From positions 1-64,000 of the forward strand of contig JBEANL010000006.1 of assembly GCA_041165405.1 (NCBI GenBank): a stretch of 64,000 nt of DNA, written 5' to 3'. This DNA comes from Methylopumilus sp009926035 (GTDB lineage Bacteria; Pseudomonadota; Gammaproteobacteria; Burkholderiales; Methylophilaceae). The notes under the pieces were generated by a model. That model ran no database searches and was not told the origin of the DNA. It saw nothing but the letters and a program-made list of their open reading frames with translations. The translations under genes were made by a program, and so were the position numbers. Shown piece by piece: positions 53,613 to 62,513 of the stretch (its first letter is position 1; each line of letters opens with the position of its first letter).

Positions 53613-55439
53613 TTGAAATCTATTAGAGTTGCAGTTTTAAGTCTATTTTTTCTCATAATTGCTGGCTGTGCTTCTATGGATTCTATATCACTAGACTCAC
53701 TGTCATTAGATAAGATATCGTTACCTAAGCTCCCATCATTTAAATTTGGTTCGGATGAGCAGTGGCCTTCATACGGTAAAAATCTTACCAATCAGCGTTT
53801 TTCGACTTTAACTCAAATTAATCAAGATAACGTAAAAAATCTCGAGCTTGCATGGAAATTTAAATCAGGTGTTGCCGCTACATTTCAATCCTCTCCCTTG
53901 GTAATCAATAATGTAATGTTTGTAAGTCTTCCTCATAATCATGTTGTTGCTTTAGACGCAAAAACAGGTAAAGAATTATGGCGTTATAACCATAAAAAAA
54001 GAGATAACTGGAGAATGTGTTGCGGCCCAGCTAATAGAGGATTGGCTTATTCGAGTAATAAAATTTTTATAGGCACTGTCGACGCAAGGCTTATTGCTTT
54101 GGATGCAAAAACAGGCAAAAAAATCTGGGATATCGATGTTGCTGATAACGACAATAAATTTGAGAGTAGTAGCTCATTGAGTCAGTCCGATAGCAAAAGT
54201 CAAAAGGATGTCTATGGACAAACAGGGGTAGGTATTGCTATGGCACCCATAGCTTATAAAGATACAGTCATTGTTGGCATTACAGGTGTTGGGTATGGCT
54301 TGCATGTTGATACACCAAGACCTGATGCACCTCTAGGCGCTGTGATTGGTGTAGATGGTCGATTTGGCCGCCCAGGATTTTTAGCAGCTTATAACATTCA
54401 AACCGGTAAGCGCGTATGGCAATTCGATACAATTCCGTCAGAAGGGTGGGAGGGTAAATTTAGAGAAACGATTGAAGGCAATATTTCTTTAAATCGCAAT
54501 ATTGTTCAAGAAAAAGAAACCCTTAAAAATAATAAAGAAGCTTGGAAATTTGGTGGCGGCTCTGCATGGAGTACGCCAGCTATCGATGAAGATACGAATA
54601 CTTTATATTTTGGCACTGGTAATCCTTCACCACAAATGAATGATACATCAAGACCTGGAGATAATTTATATACAGTTTCTCTTGTAGCTCTTGATGCAAC
54701 TTCAGGAAAGTTAAAATGGTTTTACCAGCAAGTCCCTCATGATGTCTGGGGGTATGATGTAGCAAGTCCACCAGTATTATTTGATTTTAAAAAAGAGGGC
54801 AAAACAATTCCAGCTATAGGCCAGGCTAGTAAAACCGGTTGGTATTACATACACAATCGCATCACGGGTGAACTTTTAGCAAAGACAGAACCTTTTGTGC
54901 CACAAAAAAATCTTTTTGCAAAAGCGACAACTGAGGGTACGGTTATATATCCAGGAATATTGGGTGGGGCTAATTGGGGTCCAACTTCACTTGATGAAAA
55001 AAATCAAATCGCATTTGTTTCTGCGATTCATGCACCTATCAAATATACATTGGTCGATGAACCTGCTCATGATGACTTGCCTTCAATTAAATATACATCT
55101 TCTGAACCCACTCAGGATGACCGATGGGGTTTACTTTCTGCTATCGATTTAAATACTAAGAAAATTAAATGGCAAGTTAAAACACCGCAGCCATTAACGG
55201 GTGGGCTATTAGCCACTGAAGGTAATCTTGTATTTATGGGCGAAGGCAATGGAAATTTCAATGCATACGATTCAAGAACAGGAAAGGTCCTTTGGACAAA
55301 TAAAACTGATGCTGGTGTTAATGCCCCACCAATAAGTTATGAAATTGATGGCACTCAATATATTGCAGTTGCTGCGGGTGGTAATTCTATTTTTGGCTTT
55401 AAAGAAGGCGACAACATTTTAGTTTATAAACTTAAATAA
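53613..55439 (+). CDS. PQQ-type beta-propeller lipoprotein (quinoprotein dehydrogenase-like)
   Basis: The 608 residues resemble quinoprotein alcohol dehydrogenases: eight-blade propeller repeats (VVALDAKTGKELWRY, LIALDAKTGKKIWDI and others), the adjacent Cys136-Cys137 (RMCCGPANRG), and the block WKFGGGSAWSTPAID with Asn337 in GTGNP. It starts with TTG at 53613, preceded by AAGGG. The N terminus is a lipoprotein signal with the lipidated Cys19 (IIAGC), then a Ser-Leu-Asp repeat linker. Two key residues differ: where methanol dehydrogenases have the metal ligand Glu (GGEFG) this protein has Arg250 (DGRFG), and where they have the catalytic Asp in WDY it has Gly380 (WGYD). Substrate and cofactor binding are thus uncertain; it is not a standard MxaF or XoxF. 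A pseudouridine synthase follows 16 bases later. Confidence 0.82.
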   Translation: MKSIRVAVLSLFFLIIAGCASMDSISLDSLSLDKISLPKLPSFKFGSDEQWPSYGKNLTNQRFSTLTQINQDNVKNLELAWKFKSGVAATFQSSPLVINNVMFVSLPHNHVVALDAKTGKELWRYNHKKRDNWRMCCGPANRGLAYSSNKIFIGTVDARLIALDAKTGKKIWDIDVADNDNKFESSSSLSQSDSKSQKDVYGQTGVGIAMAPIAYKDTVIVGITGVGYGLHVDTPRPDAPLGAVIGVDGRFGRPGFLAAYNIQTGKRVWQFDTIPSEGWEGKFRETIEGNISLNRNIVQEKETLKNNKEAWKFGGGSAWSTPAIDEDTNTLYFGTGNPSPQMNDTSRPGDNLYTVSLVALDATSGKLKWFYQQVPHDVWGYDVASPPVLFDFKKEGKTIPAIGQASKTGWYYIHNRITGELLAKTEPFVPQKNLFAKATTEGTVIYPGILGGANWGPTSLDEKNQIAFVSAIHAPIKYTLVDEPAHDDLPSIKYTSSEPTQDDRWGLLSAIDLNTKKIKWQVKTPQPLTGGLLATEGNLVFMGEGNGNFNAYDSRTGKVLWTNKTDAGVNAPPISYEIDGTQYIAVAAGGNSIFGFKEGDNILVYKLK

Positions 55440-55455
55440 ATTAAACTACCTGAAG

Positions 55456-56193
55456 ATGGAAGAAGCCGTTCGTATTTCTAAAATTTTATCTGAACTTGGC
55501 CTTTGTTCACGAAGAGAAGCTGATTCTTATATCGAACAAGGTCTCGTGACGCTTGATGGTAAAGTTGTAACTGAGTTAGGCACGCGCGCTTATCGTTCAC
55601 AAAAAGTTGAATTAAAAAAACAAGCAACTATTCAACAGTCATCCAAAGTCACAGTTATTTTAAATAAGCCTGTAGGTTATATTTCGCATCTTGATGATGA
55701 CAAAGCTTTTAGACCCGCTGCGAATCTTATTATTCTAGATAACTTTCAAGTTTCGAGACAATATTCATCTCATAACCCAAGATTTAATACTGATGGATTA
55801 GCTCCCGCTGGAAGACTTGATATTGATTCTTCTGGTTTGCTGGTACTCACTCAAGATGGAAGAATTGCTAAAACAATTATTGGTGAACAAAGTGTGATTG
55901 AGAAGGAATATTTAGTTCGAGTTGAAGGAAAGCTGGTTAACAAAGGCTTGGATTTATTAAGGCATGGTCTTTCACTAGATGGTTATAAGCTAAAGCCAGC
56001 TGAAGTTGAATGGCAGAATGATGATCAACTGCGTTTTGTTTTAATAGAAGGCCGAAATAGACAAATCAGAAGAATGTGCGAACTTGTTGGCCTTCATGTT
56101 ATTGGATTAAAAAGAGTGAGGATTGGTAATGTTTTACTAGGCGACTTACCAACAGGGATGTGGCGATTTTTAGATCAGAAAGAAAAATTTTAA
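55456..56193 (+). CDS. Pseudouridine synthase of the RsuA/RluB/RluE/RluF family
   Basis: Isomerises a uridine in rRNA. The 245 residues have an N-terminal S4 domain (about 6-55, VRISKILSELGLCSRREADSYI) and the RsuA-type catalytic domain with Asp in LAPAGRLDIDSSGLLVLT and the C-terminal GRNRQIRRMCELVG. The motif NTDGLAPAGRLD and the length suggest an RluF-like (23S rRNA U2604) enzyme, but RluB cannot be excluded. The next gene begins at the first base after the stop. Confidence 0.88.
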   Translation: MEEAVRISKILSELGLCSRREADSYIEQGLVTLDGKVVTELGTRAYRSQKVELKKQATIQQSSKVTVILNKPVGYISHLDDDKAFRPAANLIILDNFQVSRQYSSHNPRFNTDGLAPAGRLDIDSSGLLVLTQDGRIAKTIIGEQSVIEKEYLVRVEGKLVNKGLDLLRHGLSLDGYKLKPAEVEWQNDDQLRFVLIEGRNRQIRRMCELVGLHVIGLKRVRIGNVLLGDLPTGMWRFLDQKEKF

Positions 56194-56571
56194 ATGGCTA
56201 TTGCATTAGAGCATTTTAATTTCATTGTTCGAAGATCAACTATTGAAGAAAAGTATCCTGGTGGATGGGATCAATGCTTAATTGATCATGCTTCTTCTCT
56301 TGGGACTCGAGTTTGGTATGACGAATATCTCTTTAGAGATGGCGCCATGAATCCTATTGATATGGAAAATTTGGTCAATTCATGGAGAGATATTGGTTTT
56401 CAAGCCGTTCTAATTAATGGCGAAAAGAAATGGTTAGATTGTTGTGTAATTGATGAAAGTTTTGAGACTTTATCTTTGTCATGCGACTGGATAGAAATAG
56501 ATGTTACAGGGGAGTTTGCATATCTTAAGGATAAAGACCCAGCAGAAATTATGGGCCATCATGGATTTTAA
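56194..56571 (+). CDS. Conserved-looking hypothetical protein, 125 residues
   Basis: I do not recognise this family. The product is acidic, rich in Trp, Tyr and Asp, with no signal peptide or membrane segment. Notable parts are YPGGWDQCL near residue 22, WRDIGFQAVLING, a CC pair (WLDCCVIDE) and a C-terminal GHHGF. The ATG is the first base after the upstream pseudouridine synthase stop, so translation is probably coupled. Its stop overlaps that of the convergent ppa in TTAA. Location in a tight operon and normal codon use argue for a real gene; function is unknown. Confidence 0.75.
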   Translation: MAIALEHFNFIVRRSTIEEKYPGGWDQCLIDHASSLGTRVWYDEYLFRDGAMNPIDMENLVNSWRDIGFQAVLINGEKKWLDCCVIDESFETLSLSCDWIEIDVTGEFAYLKDKDPAEIMGHHGF

Positions 56572-57104
56572 AGATTATCTTTTTTGTATCTTTCAATACC
56601 TTCTAGAATCTCTTTGTGCGCATCTTGAGGGCCTTTCCAGCCTTTGACTTTAACCCATTTACCTTTTTCTAAATCTTTATAATGCTCGAAAAAATGCTGA
56701 ATTTGATTGAGACGCAATGGATTCATATCTTCAGGTTTTTGCCAATGCGCATAGATTGAAAGGATTCTATCTTCAGGAACTGCCAACACTTTTGCATCCT
56801 GACCTTGTTCATCTTCCATTTCCAATATCCCAACAGCACGACAACTCACAACCACGCCTGGAATTAAAGGCAATGGAGTAACAACAAGCACATCTACTGG
56901 ATCACCATCACCTGCGATTGTTTTGGGTATATAACCGTAATTTGTAGGGTAATGCATAGCAGTGCCCATAAATCGATCCACAAAAATTGCTCCTGATTCT
57001 TTATCAACCTCATATTTAATTGGATCGGCATTCATTGGAATTTCAATAATGACGTTGAAATGTGTCGGAACATTATTACCAGGAAGAACGTTATCTAAGC
57101 TCAT
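56568..57104 (-). CDS. ppa: Inorganic pyrophosphatase, class I
   Basis: Hydrolyses pyrophosphate from biosynthetic reactions in the cytoplasm. The 178 residues fit the soluble class I family. Visible active-site blocks are VIIEIPMNADPIKYEVDKESG, HYPTNYGYIPKTIAGDGDPVDVLVV (the three-Asp signature) and MEDEQGQDAKVLAVPEDR. It is transcribed alone; the tRNA-Glu gene lies upstream on the same strand with 77 bases between. Confidence 0.98.
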   Translation of the reverse strand: MSLDNVLPGNNVPTHFNVIIEIPMNADPIKYEVDKESGAIFVDRFMGTAMHYPTNYGYIPKTIAGDGDPVDVLVVTPLPLIPGVVVSCRAVGILEMEDEQGQDAKVLAVPEDRILSIYAHWQKPEDMNPLRLNQIQHFFEHYKDLEKGKWVKVKGWKGPQDAHKEILEGIERYKKDNL

Positions 57105-57181
57105 AGGTTTGTTGAAAATTAAAAAAAAGTGATTTTAGCATGTTTGAAGCTATCCCTGAATGACTGAGCTAGCTTGATAAT

Positions 57182-57257
57182 TGGCGTCCCCAAGGGGAGT
57201 CGAACCCCTGTTCCCTCCGTGAAAGGGAGGTGTCCTAGGCCTCTAGACGATGGGGAC
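57182..57257 (-). tRNA. tRNA-Glu (anticodon TTC)
   Basis: Read on the minus strand: acceptor GTCCCCA pairs with TGGGGAC, discriminator G, encoded CCA. The anticodon stem CCTCC/GGAGG encloses CTTTCAC, giving TTC. It follows tRNA-Ala by 53 bases on the same strand and is probably transcribed with it. Confidence 0.97.
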
Positions 57258-57310
57258 CTAAGAAAAGAAGGTGCTATTCTACTATAGAACAGCTTTTGAT
57301 ATAAGGTATT

Positions 57311-57386
<76 letters not shown>

Positions 57387-57442
57387 AAGTGTTTGATCAA
57401 AGGCGCCCATCTTATGTTTTAGAAGTAAGCGCGTCAATCCTT

Positions 57443-57889
57443 TTAAGATCGGGTGTTTGATTGTTTTGAAAATTCGCTCAAATCAACAATAGGCTCAGGT
57501 TTCCAGCCCTTTTTCTTGTGTTCAACCACAACGTTAGTAAATACCCCACCTCGCACAAAAAATTCGGCACGTAAACGCATAAAACGTGGCTTTGTCGCTT
57601 TAACTAGATCATCTAAAATACGATTAGTTACAGCTTCGTGGAAGCAACCCTCATCTCTAAAAGACCATATATAAAGCTTCAAACTTTTCAGTTCTACACA
57701 TTTTTTATCTGCAATGTAATCAAGATATAAAGTAGCAAAGTCCGGCTGCCCAGTCTTAGGGCATAAACAGGTGAATTCTGGGATTTGCATATGAATATGG
57801 AAGTCTCGAGAAGGGCATGGATTAGCGAAAGTTTCAAGCTTTTTAGTAGGTTTTGCGCTTGGTTTTTTTCCCAAAGAAAGTGCGTTCAT
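57443..57889 (-). CDS. queF: NADPH-dependent 7-cyano-7-deazaguanine reductase (preQ0 reductase)
   Basis: Reduces preQ0 to preQ1 in queuosine synthesis. The 148 residues are the short unimodular type. The catalytic Cys is in EFTCLCPKTGQPDFATL, with the QueF motif ELKSLKLYIWSFRDEGCFHE and conserved His/Glu there. The third queuosine gene in this window with queD and queG, each in a different place. Divergent from smc across 78 bases. No preQ1 riboswitch is visible in front of it. Confidence 0.96.
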   Translation of the reverse strand: MNALSLGKKPSAKPTKKLETFANPCPSRDFHIHMQIPEFTCLCPKTGQPDFATLYLDYIADKKCVELKSLKLYIWSFRDEGCFHEAVTNRILDDLVKATKPRFMRLRAEFFVRGGVFTNVVVEHKKKGWKPEPIVDLSEFSKQSNTRS

Positions 57890-57967
57890 AGATTAAAATA
57901 AGGATGTAAAAAAAAGTTATTATACTGTTAATAGATAATACCTACTTCACTTCAATAAAAGAATATT

Positions 57968-60900
57968 GTGCGACTTATACAACTTAAATTAGCCGGTTTT
58001 AAATCTTTCGTAGATCCCACCACTATTCAACTTCAAGGCCAAAGAGTAGGTATTGTAGGTCCGAATGGATGTGGAAAATCCAATATTATGGAGTCCGTAA
58101 AATGGGTGCTTGGCGAATCTTCAGCTAAAGAAATGCGAAGTGAAAACATGGATTCGGTGATTTTTAATGGATCAGAAAATCGCAAACAAATTTCACGAGC
58201 GAGCGTCGAACTTATTTTCGATAATTCTTTGGGTAAAGCACCCACAGAATGGTCACAATATGCAGAAATCTCAGTAAAGCGTGTTATTGAAAGAGAAAAG
58301 GGCTCAACCTATTTCATTAATAATTTAGCTGTCAGGCGAAAAGATATTGCGGATCTTTTTTTGGGAACGGGTTTAGGTGGAAGAGGGTATGCCATCATTG
58401 GTCAAAATACAATTTCACAAATTATTGAAGCCAAGCCAGAGGATCTCAGAAATTACCTTGAAGAAGCAGCAGGTGTCAGCAAATATAAAGAGCGTCGTCG
58501 TGAAACAGAATTTAGACTTAGGGATACAAGAGAAAATTTAAGTCGTATTCAAGATGTCTTAAATGAAATTATTCAGCAAATTGCAAAGCTTGAATCACAA
58601 GCAGTCATTGCAACAAAATATAATGAATTAACAGAGAAGCACAAATTTCATCAAGCACAAGTTTGGGTATTAAAAAAGCGTGATGCTAGTATTGTTTGGA
58701 AAAAACATCAGTCTCAAGTTGAGAAGCTTGTAAATGAATTGGAACAACAAACTGCCGCTTTAAGAAAAATTGAAGCCGAGGTAGAAAATTTAAGACAAGC
58801 TCATATTGATGCGTCCGATGAAATTAATAAGAATCAAGCAAGCTTTTATGAGATCAATGCTGAAGTTTCTAGTATTGAAAATAATATTAGAAATCAAAAT
58901 GATCTTTTAGAGCGCAGCAAAAAAGAATTAATTGAGATTGAAACTAATCTTGCTAAGAATGAGGACGATCAGCTTAAATTTACAAAAGACATTGAAGAAG
59001 CAGGGATTGAAAAAGCAGCATTAAGTGAGCTTTATAAAACCAAGGAAGAAAATTTTAATTCACTTAAATCATCGATTCAATCTGTTGAGTTAGCATATAT
59101 AAATTCAACAGAGCAGTTTAATCAAATTGCAAATCAATTCCAATCGACGCAAGAAAAAATTAATCTTGAAAAAGCGACAATAGACTTTATTCATAAAACT
59201 GAAGAAGAAACAAATGCGCGTATTGCATTTTTAAATAATGAGATTACTAATATTGATCTAAGCGGACAGTCTTTACTCGAGGAAAAAGAAAGTGATTTAG
59301 CTGATAAGAGATCATTTGTAGAAAAAATTGAGGCTAAGATAGATGAAAACAAATCGCTTACAACTGATCTTGAGGAAGAAATTGATACTTTAAGACAGCG
59401 TCAAATAGAAATGCAAAAAGAATTAAGTCAAATTGAAGGTGAAATTAAAACACTAGCGCAAATTCAAGATGACACACAAAGCAATGAAAGTCTCAAAAGT
59501 TGGACTTCTCAGCATAATATCAACACATCTAATCGTTTATGGGAAAAACTTAAGATTAAAACAGATTGGGTAACGGCGATTGAATCTGCACTTGGCGGAA
59601 AATTAAATGCAGTTTTGGCTCAATATGAAACTATTACTCATAGACCTCCAGCATCTATGGTGCTTGCTAATTTAAACGCATCACATACCTACAAACCAAA
59701 AAATAATAAATTAAATTCTGCCCTGGATGTAATTGAAATTAGCGATCCACTTCTAATGAATCTTTTGTCAGAATGGTTATCTGATTGTTATATTATTCCA
59801 AAGGGTGAAAGTTATAAAAATTTCATTGGCAATTTGGAGCAAGGCGAATTCTTAGTTAATCAACAAGGCGATATTTTTACCAAGAATAGTGTTTCTTTTT
59901 ATGGTAAAGACGCCTCCCTTAATGGCATTCTTTTACGCCAAGAAAGACTCAAGACATTACAAGAAAAATTTCCATCCATAGATAAAAACTACAAAGATCT
60001 ATCAAATAAGCTTAGAGAATCTGAACTTCAATTGAATGATTATGAAGAACAGGCCGATTCTTTTAGCGAGGAATTGAAAGAAGCATTAAATGATTTCCAT
60101 CAAACTGAAATTGAAGTTGAGAAAACCCAGCAAAGCATTTCTTACGCAAATGAGAAGCATAGCAATATGACTAACGAACAAAATGAGCTCAAAGCAAAAT
60201 TAACTCAAATTGAAGTTGATAAAACAACTAAATCTAGCCTTATTCATAATTTAGAGAATGATGCGCATCGACTTTTGGAGCAAAAAACTTCATTTGAAGA
60301 AATTAAAAAGAGGCATGAATTAGAATATGAAAGCGCCAGGAGGCATGTTAATGAAGCTGAGATTCAACTTCAAGAAAGCCATTTTAATTTAAAAATTATT
60401 GATAATAAAATCAATGAGTTAAACAATAGAATTAATTTACTTACTGAAGATAATAACACCCTTAATAACAAAAAAGACTTAGCTAAAGCTTCAATTAATA
60501 CTGAAAGTATCGAGGCCTTGCAATTGTCTTTACGCGAAAAAATCACCGTTAAAGATGAAAGAGAAAAAGTCTTAATTGCATCGCGTGAAAATCTTGCGCA
60601 AAAGGAAATCGATTTACGCGAAAGTGAACAAAGACGCTTACAAACCGAGCAGGCAGTTCATCCAATCCGAGATAAACTTGAACAATCACGTTTAAACGAG
60701 CGAGAATCTAAATTATTATTTGAGCAATTTCAAAATGAAATTAATGAGTCTCAAATAGATGAGGTAGTTCTCTCTGAATCAATTACAGAAAAAACAACAG
60801 TTAAAGAAGTACAAGAGTTGTGCAATAAACTTCAAGAAGAGATTAATTTACTTGGCCCAGTTAACTTAGCAGCTATTCATGAACTCACATCGGAAAAAGA

Positions 60901-61468
60901 AAGAAAAGGGTATCTTGATAGTCAAGTAGAAGATTTAACTTCTGCAAGCAACACTTTGGAAGACGCTATAAGACGTATCGACAAAGAAACTCGGGATCGA
61001 TTAATTGCAACATTTAATGAAGTAAATAAGAATTTTACAGAGTTTTTTAAAGTTCTATTTAATGGCGGACAAGCCCAATTAGAGCTTCTAGGTGAAGAGA
61101 TTTTAGATACAGGCATTCAGGTCACAGCACAACCGCCAGGAAAAAAGAATACAACGATTAGTCAGCTATCAGGCGGAGAGAAAGCATTAACCGCTACTGC
61201 CCTTGTATTTGCTTTATTTAAATTGAATCCAGCACCATTCTGTCTTATGGACGAAGTTGATGCTCCACTCGATGATAGTAATACACTTCGTTTTACCAAT
61301 ATGGTAACTGAAATGTCTAAAAATACTCAATTCCTTTATGTATCACATAATAAAATTGCTATGGAAATGGCCCAACAACTCATTGGCGTTACGATGCAAG
61401 AATCAGGCGTATCAAGAATCGTTGAAGTGTCTTTAGAAGAAGCAGAGAAAATGGAGCTGGCAAATTAA
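57968..61468 (+). CDS. smc: Chromosome segregation protein SMC
   Basis: Condensin ATPase that compacts and segregates the chromosome with ScpA/ScpB. The 1166 residues have the N-terminal Walker A GPNGCGKSNIMESVKWVLGE, long coiled coils (about 170-500 and 670-1000), a central hinge (about 510-660), and C-terminal signature LSGGEKALTATAL with Walker B FCLMDEVDAPLDD. The start is GTG at 57968; the protein begins MRLIQLKLAGFKSFVDPT as the family does. Presence of SMC rather than MukB is usual for betaproteobacteria. zipA follows after 22 bases. Confidence 0.97.
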   Translation: MRLIQLKLAGFKSFVDPTTIQLQGQRVGIVGPNGCGKSNIMESVKWVLGESSAKEMRSENMDSVIFNGSENRKQISRASVELIFDNSLGKAPTEWSQYAEISVKRVIEREKGSTYFINNLAVRRKDIADLFLGTGLGGRGYAIIGQNTISQIIEAKPEDLRNYLEEAAGVSKYKERRRETEFRLRDTRENLSRIQDVLNEIIQQIAKLESQAVIATKYNELTEKHKFHQAQVWVLKKRDASIVWKKHQSQVEKLVNELEQQTAALRKIEAEVENLRQAHIDASDEINKNQASFYEINAEVSSIENNIRNQNDLLERSKKELIEIETNLAKNEDDQLKFTKDIEEAGIEKAALSELYKTKEENFNSLKSSIQSVELAYINSTEQFNQIANQFQSTQEKINLEKATIDFIHKTEEETNARIAFLNNEITNIDLSGQSLLEEKESDLADKRSFVEKIEAKIDENKSLTTDLEEEIDTLRQRQIEMQKELSQIEGEIKTLAQIQDDTQSNESLKSWTSQHNINTSNRLWEKLKIKTDWVTAIESALGGKLNAVLAQYETITHRPPASMVLANLNASHTYKPKNNKLNSALDVIEISDPLLMNLLSEWLSDCYIIPKGESYKNFIGNLEQGEFLVNQQGDIFTKNSVSFYGKDASLNGILLRQERLKTLQEKFPSIDKNYKDLSNKLRESELQLNDYEEQADSFSEELKEALNDFHQTEIEVEKTQQSISYANEKHSNMTNEQNELKAKLTQIEVDKTTKSSLIHNLENDAHRLLEQKTSFEEIKKRHELEYESARRHVNEAEIQLQESHFNLKIIDNKINELNNRINLLTEDNNTLNNKKDLAKASINTESIEALQLSLREKITVKDEREKVLIASRENLAQKEIDLRESEQRRLQTEQAVHPIRDKLEQSRLNERESKLLFEQFQNEINESQIDEVVLSESITEKTTVKEVQELCNKLQEEINLLGPVNLAAIHELTSEKERKGYLDSQVEDLTSASNTLEDAIRRIDKETRDRLIATFNEVNKNFTEFFKVLFNGGQAQLELLGEEILDTGIQVTAQPPGKKNTTISQLSGGEKALTATALVFALFKLNPAPFCLMDEVDAPLDDSNTLRFTNMVTEMSKNTQFLYVSHNKIAMEMAQQLIGVTMQESGVSRIVEVSLEEAEKMELAN

Positions 61469-61490
61469 GATAACAGGTCTTATTACAAGC

Positions 61491-62513
61491 ATGTCTGACA
61501 TTCAGTTTGCTTTGACGATTCTCGCTGTAATAATTATCCTTATCATGATCATTTTTAATTGGATTCGTCTTATCCAGTATCGAAAACAAAATCATACTGA
61601 AAATTCTTTTTTATATAAAAATGAAAATGGTTTAAGCCAAGCAGAAAAAAATTCATACGATCAGGATCTAAGCATCTCTGAGAAATACTTACTTTCAAAT
61701 TTACCTAAAGATATCCATCGTGATATCGATGCTATAGCATTTATCAAGCTTAACAAAGCAACTCAAGCTATTTCAAAATTAAATCTTAGGGATTTGATTG
61801 AATTACCTCATACACATATATATATTCGTAAAAATGAGGATAATTGGACTTCAACAGAGGGCTTAAGCGGATCAGTTTCATTTGATCAAATACTTTTAGC
61901 TATTCAGTTAGTCGATCGTCAAGGCCCGATATCATCAGCACATACACAAACATTTAGAATGTTGGCAGAAAAAACTAAAAATGACTTAGATGGAAGTTTG
62001 ATTTGGCTTTCACACTCAAATATCGAAGATGATGCAAAAGAGCTTAATCAATTTTGTGCCCTTGTAGACCATATGATGACACTAACCCTTATTCCTAAAA
62101 ATAATGGTATGTTCGATAATGAAAAGCTAATTGATAAATTAAAAGCAGATAATTTTAAAGAGAATAAAGATGGTTATCATGTATTTAAAGGTCGGGATAA
62201 ACATTCTTTATTTCGAATAACCTCATTAAATCAGCAGCCTTTGAGCTTCAACCTTGAACCTTATATTCAAGGCATTCTTTTTCAGATGGATTTGCCATTA
62301 ACATTAAGTTGTAAAGAATCTTTTGATGTAATGTTGGAATCAATTACTAATTTCCAAAAAGATCTTGATTGCATGCTTGTTGATTCCAATAAAAAAGAAT
62401 TAAATATTCATCATATTGAGCGCATTAGGTATCAAGTTGAAAAAATTGAAAATCAAATGATCAGCAGAAATATTTCTCCTGGAAGTTCTTGTGCGCGAAG
62501 ATTATTTTCTTAA
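61491..62513 (+). CDS. zipA: Cell division protein ZipA
   Basis: Tethers FtsZ to the inner membrane during division. The 340 residues have an N-terminal TM segment (about 6-28, FALTILAVIIILIMIIFNW) facing the periplasm, a short polar linker and a C-terminal FtsZ-binding domain (about 195-325, including LNQFCALVDHMMTLTLIPKNNG). The C-terminal domain is diverged; the call relies on topology and on the smc-zipA-ligA order known in other proteobacteria. The ligA start is the first base after the stop. Confidence 0.85.
   Translation: MSDIQFALTILAVIIILIMIIFNWIRLIQYRKQNHTENSFLYKNENGLSQAEKNSYDQDLSISEKYLLSNLPKDIHRDIDAIAFIKLNKATQAISKLNLRDLIELPHTHIYIRKNEDNWTSTEGLSGSVSFDQILLAIQLVDRQGPISSAHTQTFRMLAEKTKNDLDGSLIWLSHSNIEDDAKELNQFCALVDHMMTLTLIPKNNGMFDNEKLIDKLKADNFKENKDGYHVFKGRDKHSLFRITSLNQQPLSFNLEPYIQGILFQMDLPLTLSCKESFDVMLESITNFQKDLDCMLVDSNKKELNIHHIERIRYQVEKIENQMISRNISPGSSCARRLFS

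Noticed and set aside
53540..53791. Minus-strand ORF across the start of the PQQ-type gene
   Set aside because: Overlaps the lipoprotein start and its ribosome site; composition is that of a shadow frame.
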